Positions 45,720 to 57,119 of a stretch of 64,000 nt of DNA are shown here, one piece after another. The position numbers and the translations under genes were made by a program. The notes beneath the pieces were generated by a model. That model did not search any database. It was not told the DNA's origin and worked only from the letters and a program-made list of their open reading frames with translations. The stretch spans positions 103,471,142 to 103,535,141 of the forward strand of contig OY744531.1 in the NCBI GenBank assembly GCA_963556195.1. The letters are read 5' to 3'. Numbering within the stretch: position 1 is the first letter of the stretch; every line of letters starts with the position of its first letter. The DNA is from Sepiola atlantica (taxonomy: Eukaryota > Mollusca > Cephalopoda > Sepiida > Sepiolidae).

Positions 45720-45721
<2 letters not shown>

Positions 45722-45854
45722 TACTTCATGTATCCACATAAAATATTATGAGGAGATATAATTTTTTATGTGTCAGTTTTCAGTATTTACTTCAACAGTG
45801 CTCGATACGTAAGTAAAGCTAGGTAGTAAGCAATGAAAATATATATGGCAATCA

Positions 45855-45903
45855 AGCTACACAGAAGCTCCCGTGTTTCATCCCCGGGGGGAATCGTCAG
45901 GCT
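45855..45903 (-). ncRNA. Hammerhead ribozyme motif, left arm
   Basis: AGC, CTGACGA, stem II TCCCC/GGGGA, GAAA, stem III ACAC/GTGT enclosing a ~10-nt loop, triplet GTA, GCT pairing with AGC. The core is intact. Confidence 0.78.
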
Positions 45904-45913
45904 AAATGCATTT

Positions 45914-45962
45914 AGCCTGACGATTCCCCCCGGGGATGAAACACGGAAGCCTCTGTGTAGCT
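45914..45962 (+). ncRNA. Hammerhead ribozyme motif, right arm
   Basis: Mirror copy: AGC (45914-45916), CTGACGA (45917-45923), stem II TCCCC/GGGGA, GAAA, stem III ACAC/GTGT, triplet GTA with predicted cleavage after 45959, then GCT. Stem III is long enough to form within one RNA. Confidence 0.78.
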
Positions 45963-45988
45963 TGATTGCCATATATATTTTCATTGCT

Positions 45989-46063
<75 letters not shown>

Positions 46064-46067
46064 TCAG

Positions 46068-46235
46068 GGTCATATTATTTGCAATAACCATATTTTTTTT
46101 ATCTTTATTTTTATTTTTTCACATTTCCAAAAAACATAATATTCCTGTGAGATGTATTTTTTACTGTCCAATTCATTTGCCGTGGTCAATAATAAAAAGG
46201 CACTGATAGTATATGCAAATACATATATTGCAATA

Positions 46236-46302
<67 letters not shown>

Positions 46303-46573
46303 ATTGGGAGGTAACGGTGGTAATTTGGATATTTACACGGACTAAATACCTGGGTGTTCCAAGTTCGAATCCAGTCGGTTCCACAGTACTACTTTCACTT
46401 AGGGATATTGGCCACCTTCTCGTGGTCCTTCCCGTAAGTACCCGATGTTGTTTCAGAAAGATTTCTAACTAGAAAAACATCGGGGAAACTTATACCAACA
46501 CCAGAATCATCCAATTCACACGAAAGAAGAAGATATATATGATAAAGACAGGAATAAAATGTTCCGACGTAAT
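46068..46573 (+). mobile_element. Composite: module, (TA)n and tRNA SINE copy 2
   Basis: Same three parts and junctions as 44588-45062: module 46068-46232, (TA)n 46239-46298, SINE 46301-46573. It has an insertion, AGGGATA, near 46402. Shared junctions show that the unit moved or duplicated as a whole. Confidence 0.8.
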
Positions 46574-46690
46574 GGAAAATGAAAAAGGAAAACAAAAATA
46601 ATATTTATGTATTCATCAACGTGTCGTCTTTTTTGTCAGACTTCCTCATGATGATTTGTTTGAAGAAAAAATGATACAAGTACAAACCTT
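46574..46690 (-). repeat. Single arm of the 3313-3725 foldback family
   Basis: GGAAAATGAAAAAGGAAAAC, ATGTATTCATCAACG and TGTCGTC...GACTTCCTCATGATG match the left arm there. The minus strand gives ATGAGGA...GACAC, a hammerhead with two broken core positions. Confidence 0.65.
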
Positions 46691-46989
46691 TTTTGAAAGC
46701 AGGCTCAGAGCTTGGGGCCGATATTAGCAAGACAATCACATTATGAGAAACAATTAGATGGCCGCGGTGGTAACAATAAGGGTGTTGGATTGTTAGAAAG
46801 TGGGATATGTTAATAGTGTGAAAATTGACAAAAAGTAGGAGGCGAGCAGTGATTTAACCAAGATGGAGTTAAATTTTGAAAGGTAGGGAGGCGAAATGCT
46901 ATTTGAATCAATTTATTAATTCATCTTTAAAAGAGAAAACAAAAACGTTGGGTGTAAAGTTGCAAAACTTATGACTTATTTAAACATGA
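46691..46989. other. No gene recognised
   Basis: Nothing seen. Confidence 0.35.
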
Positions 46990-47345
46990 TTCCGGAGTCC
47001 AATAGACAGTCAGCTGTGTGGACAGCAGCAGGTGAAAGTTGTCTAAACATCAGCAAACAATGTCGTCGCCGTATTTTGAGATGCGCATGGTATTATGTTC
47101 ACCGATTACCTAGATATGAGAAGAACCGTGAATAGCGATTAATTATATAGCATTATTGATGCGTTTGAAGAAGGAAATCGTGAAAAAAACCGGCAATAAA
47201 TCAAAAAGAAGAAAGTGCTTTTTCACTATGACAATGCACCATGTCACGAGTTAATCGCAACCATGCAAAACTACATAAACTGCTTTTCGAAGGGCTCTCG
47301 TACCCACCCGTATTCTCCAGAACTGGTCCCTAACGACTACTAACT
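46990..47345 (+). pseudogene. Mariner-type transposase relic
   Basis: Translation gives IPESNRQSAVWTAAGES and, later, KKKVLFHYDNAPCHE and RTHPYSPELVPNDY. These are the SAVWTA.GES, FHxDNAxxH and HPPYSPDLAPSDY blocks of mariner transposases. The second and third catalytic Asp are visible (HYDN and NDY). The N-terminal DNA-binding part is absent, and several stops and frameshifts break the middle. No terminal inverted repeats located. (GAA)n follows. Confidence 0.85.
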
Positions 47346-47365
47346 GCTTGCATACCTCAACAGAA

Positions 47366-47876
47366 GAAAAAGAAGAAGAAGAAGAAGAAGAAGAAGAAGA
47401 AGAAGAAGAGGCGAGGTTAAGGAAGGATATGGCATAACGATGAAGATTAAGATGAAGATGAGGAAAACAAGCAAAGGGGGCAAAGGATGGAGAAAGCTAC
47501 AAAGAAGGGAAAAAGAGCAATGAAGAAGAAGGAAGCGCTAAAGTAAAGATGAAGGAAGAGAATAAAAAGAAGAAAGTAAGGAAGAAGAGAAAAACAAAAA
47601 GAAGGTAGAGAATGATATGTAAATCTAAAGAAGTAAAAGATAAAGAAAGGAAAAGGTAACGAAAAAAATATTAATAATAATAATTATTAATAATAATAAT
47701 AATAATAATAATTAATATTAATGATAATTATTATTAATAATAATTAATAATAATAATAATTAATAATAATAATAAATAATAATAATAATTAATATTAATG
47801 ATAATTATTATTAATAATAATTAATAATAATAATAATTAATAATAATAATTATTATTATCAATAATAATTATTACT
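47366..47876. repeat. (GAA)n, purine-rich and (AAT)n simple DNA
   Basis: (GAA)n at 47366-47409, AAG-rich DNA to 47660, then AAT/ATT trinucleotides to 47876, in which ATTAATATTAATGATAATTA blocks are repeated. Confidence 0.9.
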
Positions 47877-47877
47877 A

Positions 47878-47970
47878 ACAGGACCCGTGTAAATTACACG
47901 AAATGATGTTTTTAATACTAATTATCTTGTTCCTAACCTATACATGTTTGAATCAAAATATGATAAGATT
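47878..47970 (-). mobile_element. Helitron 3'-end fragment
   Basis: The minus strand ends CGTGTAA-TTTACACGGGTCCTGTTAG, with the same hairpin as the Helitron at 55032-55368 and the same preceding GTTAGGAACAAGATAATTAG. The terminal CTAG has become TTAG. The 5' end is missing. Confidence 0.7.
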
Positions 47971-48121
47971 TGGACTTGTATATTTATTTTTTTAAAATAC
48001 ATGAAATAATTTACAAAACTTCTTTATATACAATATTTCTAGTGAAAGTAATATTTCGACGACTAAACCTTACTTTGTAAATGTTTTCGATTAAATTAAA
48101 TTTGGCTCCAATTCATGAATA

Positions 48122-48392
48122 TTTAGTTACTCCTTGCCAGGAGTTAGGCACAAGGCCAGTTTAATCTTACTCCCACAAGTAAGATGTGACCCAAGGTCGG
48201 GGCGGGAAACTGGGAGTTGAAAAGCCAGCGCTCGAGAAGATGAGCACTCTGGCCATTAAAAATTGCCTGGGCTGCCCCGTCGACATTCCCCGGTAGGGGC
48301 GCCACAGGCAGTAAGCAATTAACTTACTCCTCCCCAAAGAGGGGAGGTAAAGCCTGGGAGGGTGAACCTCCTAGAACTGCACAGGACAGATC
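48122..48392 (-). mobile_element. U2-SINE, copy E, 5' truncated
   Basis: Long-tail subtype with GAAAAGCCAGCGCTCGAGAA, CGACATTCCCCGGTAGGGGC and GGTGAACCTCCTAGAACTGC. It stops before the U2 head, as expected of incomplete reverse transcription. Confidence 0.88.
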
Positions 48393-48596
48393 AAGTAGTG
48401 ATATGAAAAAGTGACGCGTATTTTGAAACCATCAACAAATAGTTTTGCATAAAAAATCGAATTGCTCGAGGAGAGTTTGAATCTGTGTATCACTTTAATA
48501 GGAGACTATGTTGATGAATAAATTTAGATTTTGCCTAAAAATTGTAGTTTTAATAGTAAGGCCAGGGACTTATTAGGTGAGGCGTTAAAGATGGTC

Positions 48597-48790
48597 GACT
48601 GGAAAGTATCTGTTCTGGTGATGCACTTCATTTTTATTGTCCTCGGTTAGTGAAGACCACGTCTTTCTAAACTGGGACAATTTTTATATTTATCCCAATC
48701 CAGATTTCCCCATTTTGGTGAGCCGGATTTTTCACCCTCCCATTGAAAACCGACCTTGTGTCTAACTTTGCCCGAATGAAGAGTTTAAAA
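48597..48790 (+). mobile_element. Possible highly diverged U2 SINE
   Basis: AAGTATCTGTTCTGGTGATG resembles the U2 head end and ACCGACCTTGTGTCTAAC resembles the SINE tail, but the body between is different. Could be a distant subfamily or chance. Confidence 0.35.
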
Positions 48791-49038
48791 AACGTACAAG
48801 TTATTTTTTATTAGTGTATTCAGATAGTAACAAGTATGATTTTTTTTTTATAAATAAATATTTTTAGGTCAGCACGACAGTTTTTAGATAGTTTTACACG
48901 CGCTTCCGTATGTGATATTATCCAAAATTTTGTGTTTTATTTTTAAGATTTATAATAAATCAACATTGTACGGACACTATGCCTTTTTGCAGGTCACGCG
49001 AAACGGCGACATTTATTCTTTCGCTCACTTTATGATAT

Positions 49039-49105
49039 TTGTAATTCTAGATTCGCTTAGCAATATCACGTGACATATCACTGCATCGCGTGATGAGCAA
49101 AAAAA
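49039..49105 (+). repeat. CACGTGAC module, copy 1
   Basis: AGCAATATCACGTGACATAT and CACTGCATCGCGTGATGAGC are repeated at 50007-50070 inside the 32-bp array. Confidence 0.85.
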
Positions 49106-49375
49106 CAAAAAAACATGGCGTCGATTTTAATACTCTCTCGTAGCGTAAAATTCGAACGCATATTTAAAAGATATGACATCTTAATATATCTTAAAATGGA
49201 AAAAAAAAATGAAATGCACTATCATACAAGCAAGAAAAAGAAGGTGCGAGAAGTTTCAGTAACAGAAATTCAGAATTTTCTGAAAACTTACAAATGGCTC
49301 GTCGGCTCCTGCGTAACCATTAACTTCTCTTTATTAGGTTGCCTAGGCGTATCTGTTTACAGGGGAGCTTTTATT

Positions 49376-49611
49376 TATCTCCCTCCCACGGGCGGGGAGA
49401 TTAGACACATGGTCGAGATTTGAAAAGCCAGTGCCCTAGAGGAAGAGAACTCTGGCCGAAAAAAATGCCGTAACAGCCTCGTTGATTAGCAATAAACTAA
49501 TCTCCTCTGAAAGGGCGAGAAGGCAAATGCTGGGAAGGGTGCATCCTACAACTGGACATCACCATACTTCAGACCGACAGAGAACAAGGCTACACCAGTA
49601 TGGCCAAGACT
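49376..49611 (-). mobile_element. U2-SINE, copy G, 5' truncated and diverged
   Basis: TTTGAAAAGCCAGTGCC, GAACTCTGGCCG, TAATCTCCTCTGAAAGGG and GGGTGCATCCTACAACTGG follow the order of copy E with about 25% change. Probably the oldest copy here. Confidence 0.7.
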
Positions 49612-49738
49612 GTCGGTCTGATCAGAGATTGTTGTTTTTTGGTTATTTACTGCCGAAACAAAATACACATGGTAAGCGATTCATTGTAGACGATTATTTG
49701 AACACAATATACTATTTTACTTAGAAATGGAGAAACGT

Positions 49739-50420
49739 GTGGATTTATATCTTATGACTTATATTCCATTTTGATTCTATATCTTATGATTTATATGGCT
49801 TTGGGAATTCATATCTTATGACTTATATGGCTTTGAGAATTCATATCTTATGACTTATATGACCTTGTAGATTCATATCTTATGACTTATATGGCTTTGT
49901 GGATTCATATATAATGACTTATATGGCTTTGTGGATTCATATCTAATGACTTATATGACCTTGTGGATTATTATCTTATGACTTATATGGTTTTATGACA
50001 TTTTAAATTCTAGGATAGCTCAGCAATATCACGTGACTTGTCACTGCATCGCGTGATTAGCAAAAAACTATGACTTTGTGGATTCATATCTTATGACTTA
50101 TATGGCTTTGTGGATTCATATCTAATGACTTATATGACCTTGTGGATTCATATCTTATGTCTTGTATGACATTTTTTATTCATATCTCATGACTTATATG
50201 TCCTTTTCGATTCATATCTTATGATTTCCATAACCTTTTCCATACATATCTTATAACTTATATGACCTTTTTGATTTATATCCTATGACTTATATGACAT
50301 TGTGAATTCATATCTTATGACTTATATGGCTATGTGGATTCATATCTTACAAATTATACGACTCGCGATTTTGTATCTTATAAATTATATGACTGATGGA
50401 TTTATATCTTCTAACTAATG
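49739..50420 (+). repeat. 32-bp tandem array interrupted by a module
   Basis: About 19 units of TCATATCTTATGACTTATAT, GGCTTTGTGGAT. Near 50000-50075 the array is broken by a copy of the CACGTGAC module (see 49039-49105). Confidence 0.92.
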
Positions 50421-51119
50421 TTCATCACAAATATAATTGTGTTTGTATCTATTACGGCTTATCAACCCTTATCGCTACATTTGATGTCGAAATACAATGC
50501 CTATTTTCAATGAGCTTATGCATACGATGAACTGAACACAAGTTACTATTTTACCGTGTATTGATATGCTAGGTTGGATATGTGAGATGAACGCAAAGAA
50601 AGTGAAGAAATTGAAAGCTGATAGCAAAACGTAGCAGATAAACATCGAGAGATTTTCTTGAAGAAGAAACCATACTTTTGTTTTCAAAGTTCTTCATCCG
50701 TTCCCCTTATAAAGGGATTATGCGAGGAAGACAAATACCATGATATTTCCTTACTGGTGTAATAAAACTATTGAGCTAAGAATATTGGAAAAAGGAAACC
50801 ACTACGAATGGAAAGCTCCGAGCAAGATCTGTGTGCCATGAGCAAATGTTACTACTAGTACTTAAGGGAAGGGGAGAAGAAGACCGCTCTGTACACATCG
50901 AACGCGTATCGTCCAGACGAAGCACGACACAGCTATGCTATCCATATGTAAGAGAAACTGAGGGCTCATATATTTATATACATCATTAAAACTTAAGTGT
51001 ATGCAATAGGATTAGAACACGGCATAGACAATCCCGTAGTCAACGACGTTATCCATTAAACAAAACATACATCTCGATTCGTATTAAATGACATTTTTTT
51101 TCTTTTTCTTTTAACATAG
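50421..51119. other. No gene recognised
   Basis: Nothing identified. Confidence 0.4.
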
Positions 51120-51590
51120 TTCACCCCAAACAAGGCAGGCCGCCACTGTAGGCGTAAGGGACTACTGAGAAAAAGGGGGCGAGTTTTTTTTAAGCGGGGG
51201 GGGGGGCGGTCAACCTAAATTGGGAGCTGTGCAGCGATATGTCTGTTTACATTAGTTTTAAATTTCTGCATGTCAGTACCGTCAGGAAAACAGGGAGCAG
51301 GGACTAGAAAAGAAGCTATTGAAGTAGAAGGCTCTCCGGAATATGCGGACCTTCGCAGTGAATGGATGGGACTTAGCTGATTGTCGAGTTGGTCTAGTGA
51401 ATTTACGTCGTGGGGGCACCAGAGCAGCAAGTTCATCAGAGCACAATTCATTGAAGTACTTGTAAAACAGGCACAAGGAAGCAACATTGCGCCAGTGGAA
51501 TATGGGCTGGAGCTTGGTGGACACTTGGTGGATACTGTTATATGCGATTTTATTTACTTCTCCCGGGCAAAGCCAGGTCACCCTCTGATA
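51120..51590 (-). pseudogene. LINE ORF2 C-terminus and 3' UTR
   Basis: The minus strand encodes CLFYKYFNELCSDELAALVP, FTRPTRQSAKSHPF, RIFRRAFYFNSFFS and, one frame over, CFPDGTDMQKFKTNVNRHIA. This is the conserved end of CR1/Jockey-type reverse transcriptases, ending AAQLPI with a stop. One frameshift near the FWNSLP block. The DNA to 51120 is the 3' UTR, shared in part with 56905-56990. Confidence 0.8.
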
Positions 51591-52380
51591 TATTTCGTTA
51601 ATATTTATAGTTTAAATATATTTGAGCAGAAACATGTTTTCGATTCTAATTACATGTGTGTATGTACATGCCGCTGAATATCTCTGTATATTCAACCTCG
51701 TTTAATGCGTATATGTAATTACATTTTTATGTATTGTTGATTTTATGTAGACAATTAAATCGTGAGGGAAATACTGTGTATGTAAATGCGTACGCAGTGA
51801 TATGAATGCATGTTAGTTTCGGTAAAAATGTCTGGTCCAGTAATTTCCGCCATAGGAAATTAGCCTTTGAGCCAGCCTTCTGCTTCCACCGTTTTCTCAA
51901 CGAGGGCGCCTTTTCTCCTTATCCAAATCCAACCATTGGCTCCGACATGGTTCCTTTCCCTTCTTCATATCGAATATAGTATTCCTCAAATCTCCAGCCT
52001 TCACACTCCCTTCTTCTTTTTTTCTCTCTCTTTCTCTTTCGTCCGATCTACAACGATTTTTCTTTTCTTCTTTTTTTTGTTCCGTTCCGTTTTTAATTTT
52101 CTTTCGATTTTTATTTGATTCCATTTTACTTTTATTAGCTTCCCTGACTCTGAACATTATTTGTTTAGCATTCAACAGAACACAGAACCGCTGGACATCA
52201 CGTAGGATATTGCCATATTGATGACGTCAGAGTCGGCTTGCGTTCCGGAAGTGGGAGATGCATTTATCTTGATGAGGTGACAAGGCAGACACGAGTGGCG
52301 CCAGTTGATTGGCCGTTGAGGTTGGAAAAGAAGGGCGAGTTTGAAAGAATGAGTAGGAGGAAGAGTTATGATTAAAAGTA
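51591..52380. other. No gene recognised; T-rich tract
   Basis: TTTTCTTTC-type pyrimidine run at about 52005-52130. Antisense frames there are its shadow. Confidence 0.4.
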
Positions 52381-52454
52381 GATGGTGGATGATCGTGATG
52401 ATGATGATGATGATGATGAGGAGGAGGGGGAGGAGGAGGAGGAGGAGGAAGGGA

Positions 52455-52531
<77 letters not shown>

Positions 52532-52535
52532 AAAA
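52381..52535 (+). repeat. (GAT)n / (GAG)n microsatellite
   Basis: GATGAT...GAGGAG...GATGAT. The poly-Asp/Glu frame over it is low complexity. Confidence 0.95.
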
Positions 52536-53040
52536 AAATAGAGAAAGAAATAAAACGAAATATAATTATGTAAAACCGATAACTGAAAATGTCCCTACAA
52601 AAAATTATTGATGAAAATCAAAATTGTTAGTTATGAAAGACTCTAATCTAGTATGATACTAAAAACTGAGTTAATGGCATTTGTTTCCCTATCGGCTTTT
52701 TTTCCTATATATTCCAATCGAACAAAATAATTGTTAACATATTCCTTGGTATTGGGATTGAGTTATACTAGAAAAATCTATTTATTTGTTCTAATTAGCC
52801 GTAATTTGCAATGGTATAATTTAGTTAGCAATCTGTTAATAAGTCTCTGTTTATTACTCCAAACCCTCTGTATGGTGTTTCGTCAATCGCTCTTCTATTA
52901 TACAGTTAATAATACTCTTGCTTGCGTCTCTCTCTCTCTCTCTCTCTCGCTTTGTTGATTAACAATCAAATGAAATAGAACATTTGAAGAGCTCATTATA
53001 GACAACAGAGAATATCATAACAAATAGTAATACTATTTAA
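52536..53040. other. No gene recognised
   Basis: A short (TC)n lies at 52928-52950. Confidence 0.4.
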
Positions 53041-53082
53041 ATCAGAGCAGGAGAAGAGAGATACATAGATAGAGAGATTGAG

Positions 53083-53113
<31 letters not shown>

Positions 53114-53443
53114 TAGATAGATAGATAGATAGATAGACAGATAGATAGATAGATAGAGACAGAGATAGATAGATACATATATATATATATAGAGAGAGAG
53201 AGATAGATAGAGAGAGAGAGATAGATAGATAGATAGATAGATAGATATATAGATAGATAGATAGAGCTAGATAGATAGATAGATAGAGAGATATATAGAT
53301 ATATATAGATATATATATATATATAGATAGATAGAGAGAGATATATATAGATAGAGAGAGATATATAGATAGATAGATAGAGAGAGATATATAGATAGAT
53401 AGATGGATAGATATATAGAGAGATATAGAGAGATAGATAGATT

Positions 53444-53478
<35 letters not shown>

Positions 53479-53500
53479 TAAGAGAGAGAGAGAGAAAAAA
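53041..53500. repeat. (GATA)n / (GAGA)n compound array
   Basis: About 450 bp of GATA, GAGA and TATA units in blocks, with TAGATAGAGAGAGATATATA-like composite units recurring. Confidence 0.95.
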
Positions 53501-53813
53501 AAAACAGTAGAACGAGTTAAATTTTGGATTTTGTCTTTTAAAGTTTTGAATTTGACTGGCTTTGCAAACACACTTTTTCCTGATTCAAAATATCTAACCT
53601 GAGATCAGTTGGTGACCCAACGGGTCACAATTTTCTAGCAACCTATAATTTCGTTTTTCCATCTCGCTTTAACCATAGCCAAGGCTAATCTTTTTAAACC
53701 AGCAATAGTAAAAGCGATATCTTCCGTCGTTCATACTTCTGCCGGCCTCTTCTCGACGCCTATGTTTCTGTTTTTTTTCTAATGCATTTACAGACGCCTG
53801 TTATAACGTCATT

Positions 53814-53874
<61 letters not shown>

Positions 53875-55031
53875 CGGCTGTACCTTAATTGCCTCTAGTG
53901 ATTCTTTATTTTTAGACTCAGTTGAGGAAATACGGAGGAAAATTATAGGCTTTGGGTCATCCATAGTGATAAAAGTCTGCTCTCAATGCAAAAAAATCTT
54001 TTTTTTTTCAATAATCAAAAATAAAAGAAACTGAAATTTTAAATTTTAAATAGGTCAAACTCTATGAAAATCCTTCTCAACGATGATCTAATAATTTGCA
54101 TGTACTTTCACATGATTCCTAATTGAGACATTTTGAATATACGGTACTCTTCTCTCTTCAAAAAAAAAAATTACTACTCATGCAATCGTTAACAAAATTG
54201 GAAATCCATTAATAAACTTCACAATCCTTACTGCAATCAAACTTCAGTCCATTTTTCGACCGAGTTTCAGTCATAGATATCGAATAGTATTTGTTTTTAT
54301 CGCCGTTCAATAATAAGTGGGGACACTTTAGTTATTGTCTCGTCAGTAAGAGGAATGATTCTGAATAGGATAACCAATCACTGGACCATGACTAATTAGA
54401 TTAATATCTGTTCATCAAACAACCCCCCAGTCAAAACAATCAAACGTATTGTGTCTGAGTTATTGACATTTTTACACGTTATATCACGGTTTGTGTATCA
54501 TTGAACGGCGAAGTAAAAACGACTTTTGGATATTAATGACTGAAACAACTGCTCATGACACATTATTAGCTACAGTTAGCACATACGTTGCATGACACTA
54601 CGCCGATGACCTCTGGAACACCCTGTATACTAAAAAATCACATTTTCTTGAATATAACGAACACCATCGACCACACTCTTCTAAAGATCTGCAAGCTTTT
54701 AAATTTGGCCAAAGTACCAATTCTTCATCTGTGAATCGAAACTTTCCTCTCGTGCTTATTGGCTTTCATTGAATGACGATTGCCACCAGAAAGAAGGGCA
54801 ACAAGATTCAAGAATTGGACAGTGTGGCAGTTCTGTTCTATCCAGCCAGTAGTCTAGACGTTGCAACATTAGACTACGGTTGATTCCGACCAATGTGGCA
54901 CTAGAAACGGTGCGAATGAAGTTGACAGTAGGTCGTAGACAATAATTTGAGGAAGTGTTGTTTTTAAATAGATTTTTGCATAATAAATCAGTATTTTAAC
55001 ACAACTCACGACATTTTCCAAAAACATAATA
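53501..55031. other. (TA)n at 53816-53868; otherwise unrecognised
   Basis: No gene domain found. A block at 54540-54960 has the patchy look of an old transposon, but I cannot assign it. Confidence 0.4.
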
Positions 55032-55368
55032 TCTTCTATATATTAATACGATAGCGTGTGTGTTTGTGTGTCACACTTACATCAAAAGCTATGCGCATGC
55101 GTGCCGCATCTAGATTTGGAAAAGCATCCAAGTCACCTAATTTTAGAATACTTTTCAAGTATTTCTCTTTGGCGCAACGGTTAGCGACGTAGGATTTTGA
55201 CCTCGGTTGTTGACGTCGGCCCGACTGGTTTATAGTTCGTTCCCAACCAACCTCTAAGATTGTTTTCAAGTCAAATCTTATCATATTTTATTCAAACATG
55301 TATAGGTTAGGAACAAGATAATTAGTATTGAAAAAATCATTTCGTGTAATTTACACGGGTTCCGCTAG
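55032..55368 (+). mobile_element. Mini-Helitron with internal tRNA-like sequence
   Basis: 5' TCTTCTATATATTAATACGA after A. The 3' hairpin CGTGTAA-T-TTACACG is followed by GGTTCCGCTAG before T. 337 bp. Inside, TTGGCGCAACGGTTAGCG (55170) is an excellent A box and AGTTCGTTCCC (55225) a B-box-like block, so it seems to carry a tRNA or SINE fragment. A relative ends at 47878. Confidence 0.82.
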
Positions 55369-55559
55369 TAGTAAGGAATGTCGAATTATATTTAAAAATA
55401 GATTGCGAAATGTGCTTTCATGATTTAAATTAATAATTATTAAATGAGAAAAGACAGATAAATTAGTGGTTACCTTTGATAGTATAAATATTAACTTAAA
55501 TATATTTGCCACGATAAATCTGCCGGCTTATAGATGGAATTCAAACGATGTAACATGTT

Positions 55560-56000
55560 CTGAGACGTACGTGATTTCTGATATAATAGGTTCGTCACTA
55601 TCCACCAAGCTCCAGCCCCTGTCCCATCGCCGCAATGTTAATCCTTGTGCTTGTTTTACAAGTACTTCAATAGAATGCGCTCCGGTGTACTTGCTGCTCT
55701 GGTGCCCCCTATCGACGTAAATACACTCGTGCAACCCGTCAATCAGCGAAATCCAATCTATTCACTGTGGAGCTACCCAGATGTCGGAGAGCCTTCTACT
55801 CCAATAGCTTCTTTCCTCGAGCTTCCGACTTTTGGAACTCCCTCCCTGCTCTCTGTTTCCCAAAAATGAACCGACATGCAGAAATTTGAAACTAATGTGA
55901 ACCAGCATCTCGCTGCACAGCTCACAATTTAGTATGACCCCGAAAACATTCAACTTAATTCTCAGTAGCTCCTTACGCTTACAATGTGTTTAGAATGAAC
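55560..56000 (+). pseudogene. LINE ORF2 C-terminus
   Basis: CLFYKYFNRMRSGVLAALVP, LVQPVNQRNPIYSLW and, in a shifted frame, FYSNSFFPRASDFWNSLPAL, then MQKFETNV-like and HLAAQ-like blocks. The same family and region as 51120-51590, on the opposite strand. Confidence 0.8.
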
Positions 56001-56935
56001 TAAGGTCAAAATAAAACAATAAAAGTCTATTAATATTAAACCAAAAATAACCTTGGTCGCAATACATTTATGCAAATATAATTCCAACGGCGGTATTTCG
56101 CATGTTTTAAGGACAGAGTTGAGTATTCGTCATCTAAAAAATGGATTCACCCGAAATATTGTTATAGGATCCAACCACTAAGTGATATTGAAAGCAAGTA
56201 AGATTTGTAATTCTTAAAAAATCATAATAATTATAGCAAAGAGAAAAAATCATTTTCGCTTTTGCATTTATCATGTCTTGCTGTATATCCCGTATATATT
56301 CAGTAGCCCTCGTATTTTAGTCGCCCTATATGAATTATCTATCAACAGTTTTATATATCTTAATTAAAAACACAAAGTCAGGTGGCTGTATTATCAATTT
56401 TCCAATGGAAACTGTGCTGGCTTTTAATGATATTTCCTAAATAATCCAAAAGATATTTTTTTCAATTGTATTTAACTAATGTGTCTCTATCGCAAACATA
56501 ATACCCTCAATGCTTCTGTTGATTACATTAGCCAAATATGTTTTTTTGAATTGCTAATATTAAATAATGTTATTAATGTTTCATATGCCAAAAAGTTAGA
56601 GAAAAGTAAAAAAATAAAAGAATAACATTATTCAAAGAAATTCCGATAAAAAATGAAATACACTTGCAATCAAATGTCTTGTTTATATTACGAACCACTT
56701 CTAATATTTAAGGGCAGATGCTGCTTATGTCTGGTTGAATATATACTGGATGATTTATCGTTCATATCGTTACACACAAAACTTATTATTTATACATACC
56801 TATATAGAAACAGAGACACAACGCACATTACTATATTAGAGATAGTGTCACGATTTGTAAATAAGTTTATATGCCAATGCGTTTAAATATGACATCTGAC
56901 TTTTTCTTCCCCCCCCCCCAAACAAGGCATATTGC
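56001..56935. other. No gene recognised
   Basis: Nothing identified. Confidence 0.4.
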
Positions 56936-56939
56936 GACT

Positions 56940-57073
56940 AAACTGTGATAGAAGTCAGGTTTTTAAGGTGAAAGCCTTGGTGGGGATCTTGGCGACAAGA
57001 TGCTTGTTTACATGAATTTTAAACTTCTGCATGCTTTTACGGTCGATCTTTTTTTTGGACCTTGTCTAAGAGG

Positions 57074-57119
<46 letters not shown>

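Larger units (their letters stand above)
45823..45992. mobile_element. 170-bp near-perfect palindrome with two hammerheads
   Basis: Arms of ~85 bp meet at TAAATGCATTTA with no spacer. Only a few mismatches (CTCCC against GAAGC regions). Each arm, read outward, carries a complete hammerhead. (TA)n follows the right arm (45990-46061). Confidence 0.92.

Noticed and set aside
52382..52573. Acidic poly-D/E protein
   Set aside because: Direct translation of (GAT)n/(GAG)n.
52996..53571. 191-aa [12 protein letters not shown] frame
   Set aside because: Antisense reading of the GATA/GAGA array.
54640..54960. Second mariner-type relic
   Set aside because: A few phrases look transposase-like, but no run of conserved residues could be read in any frame.
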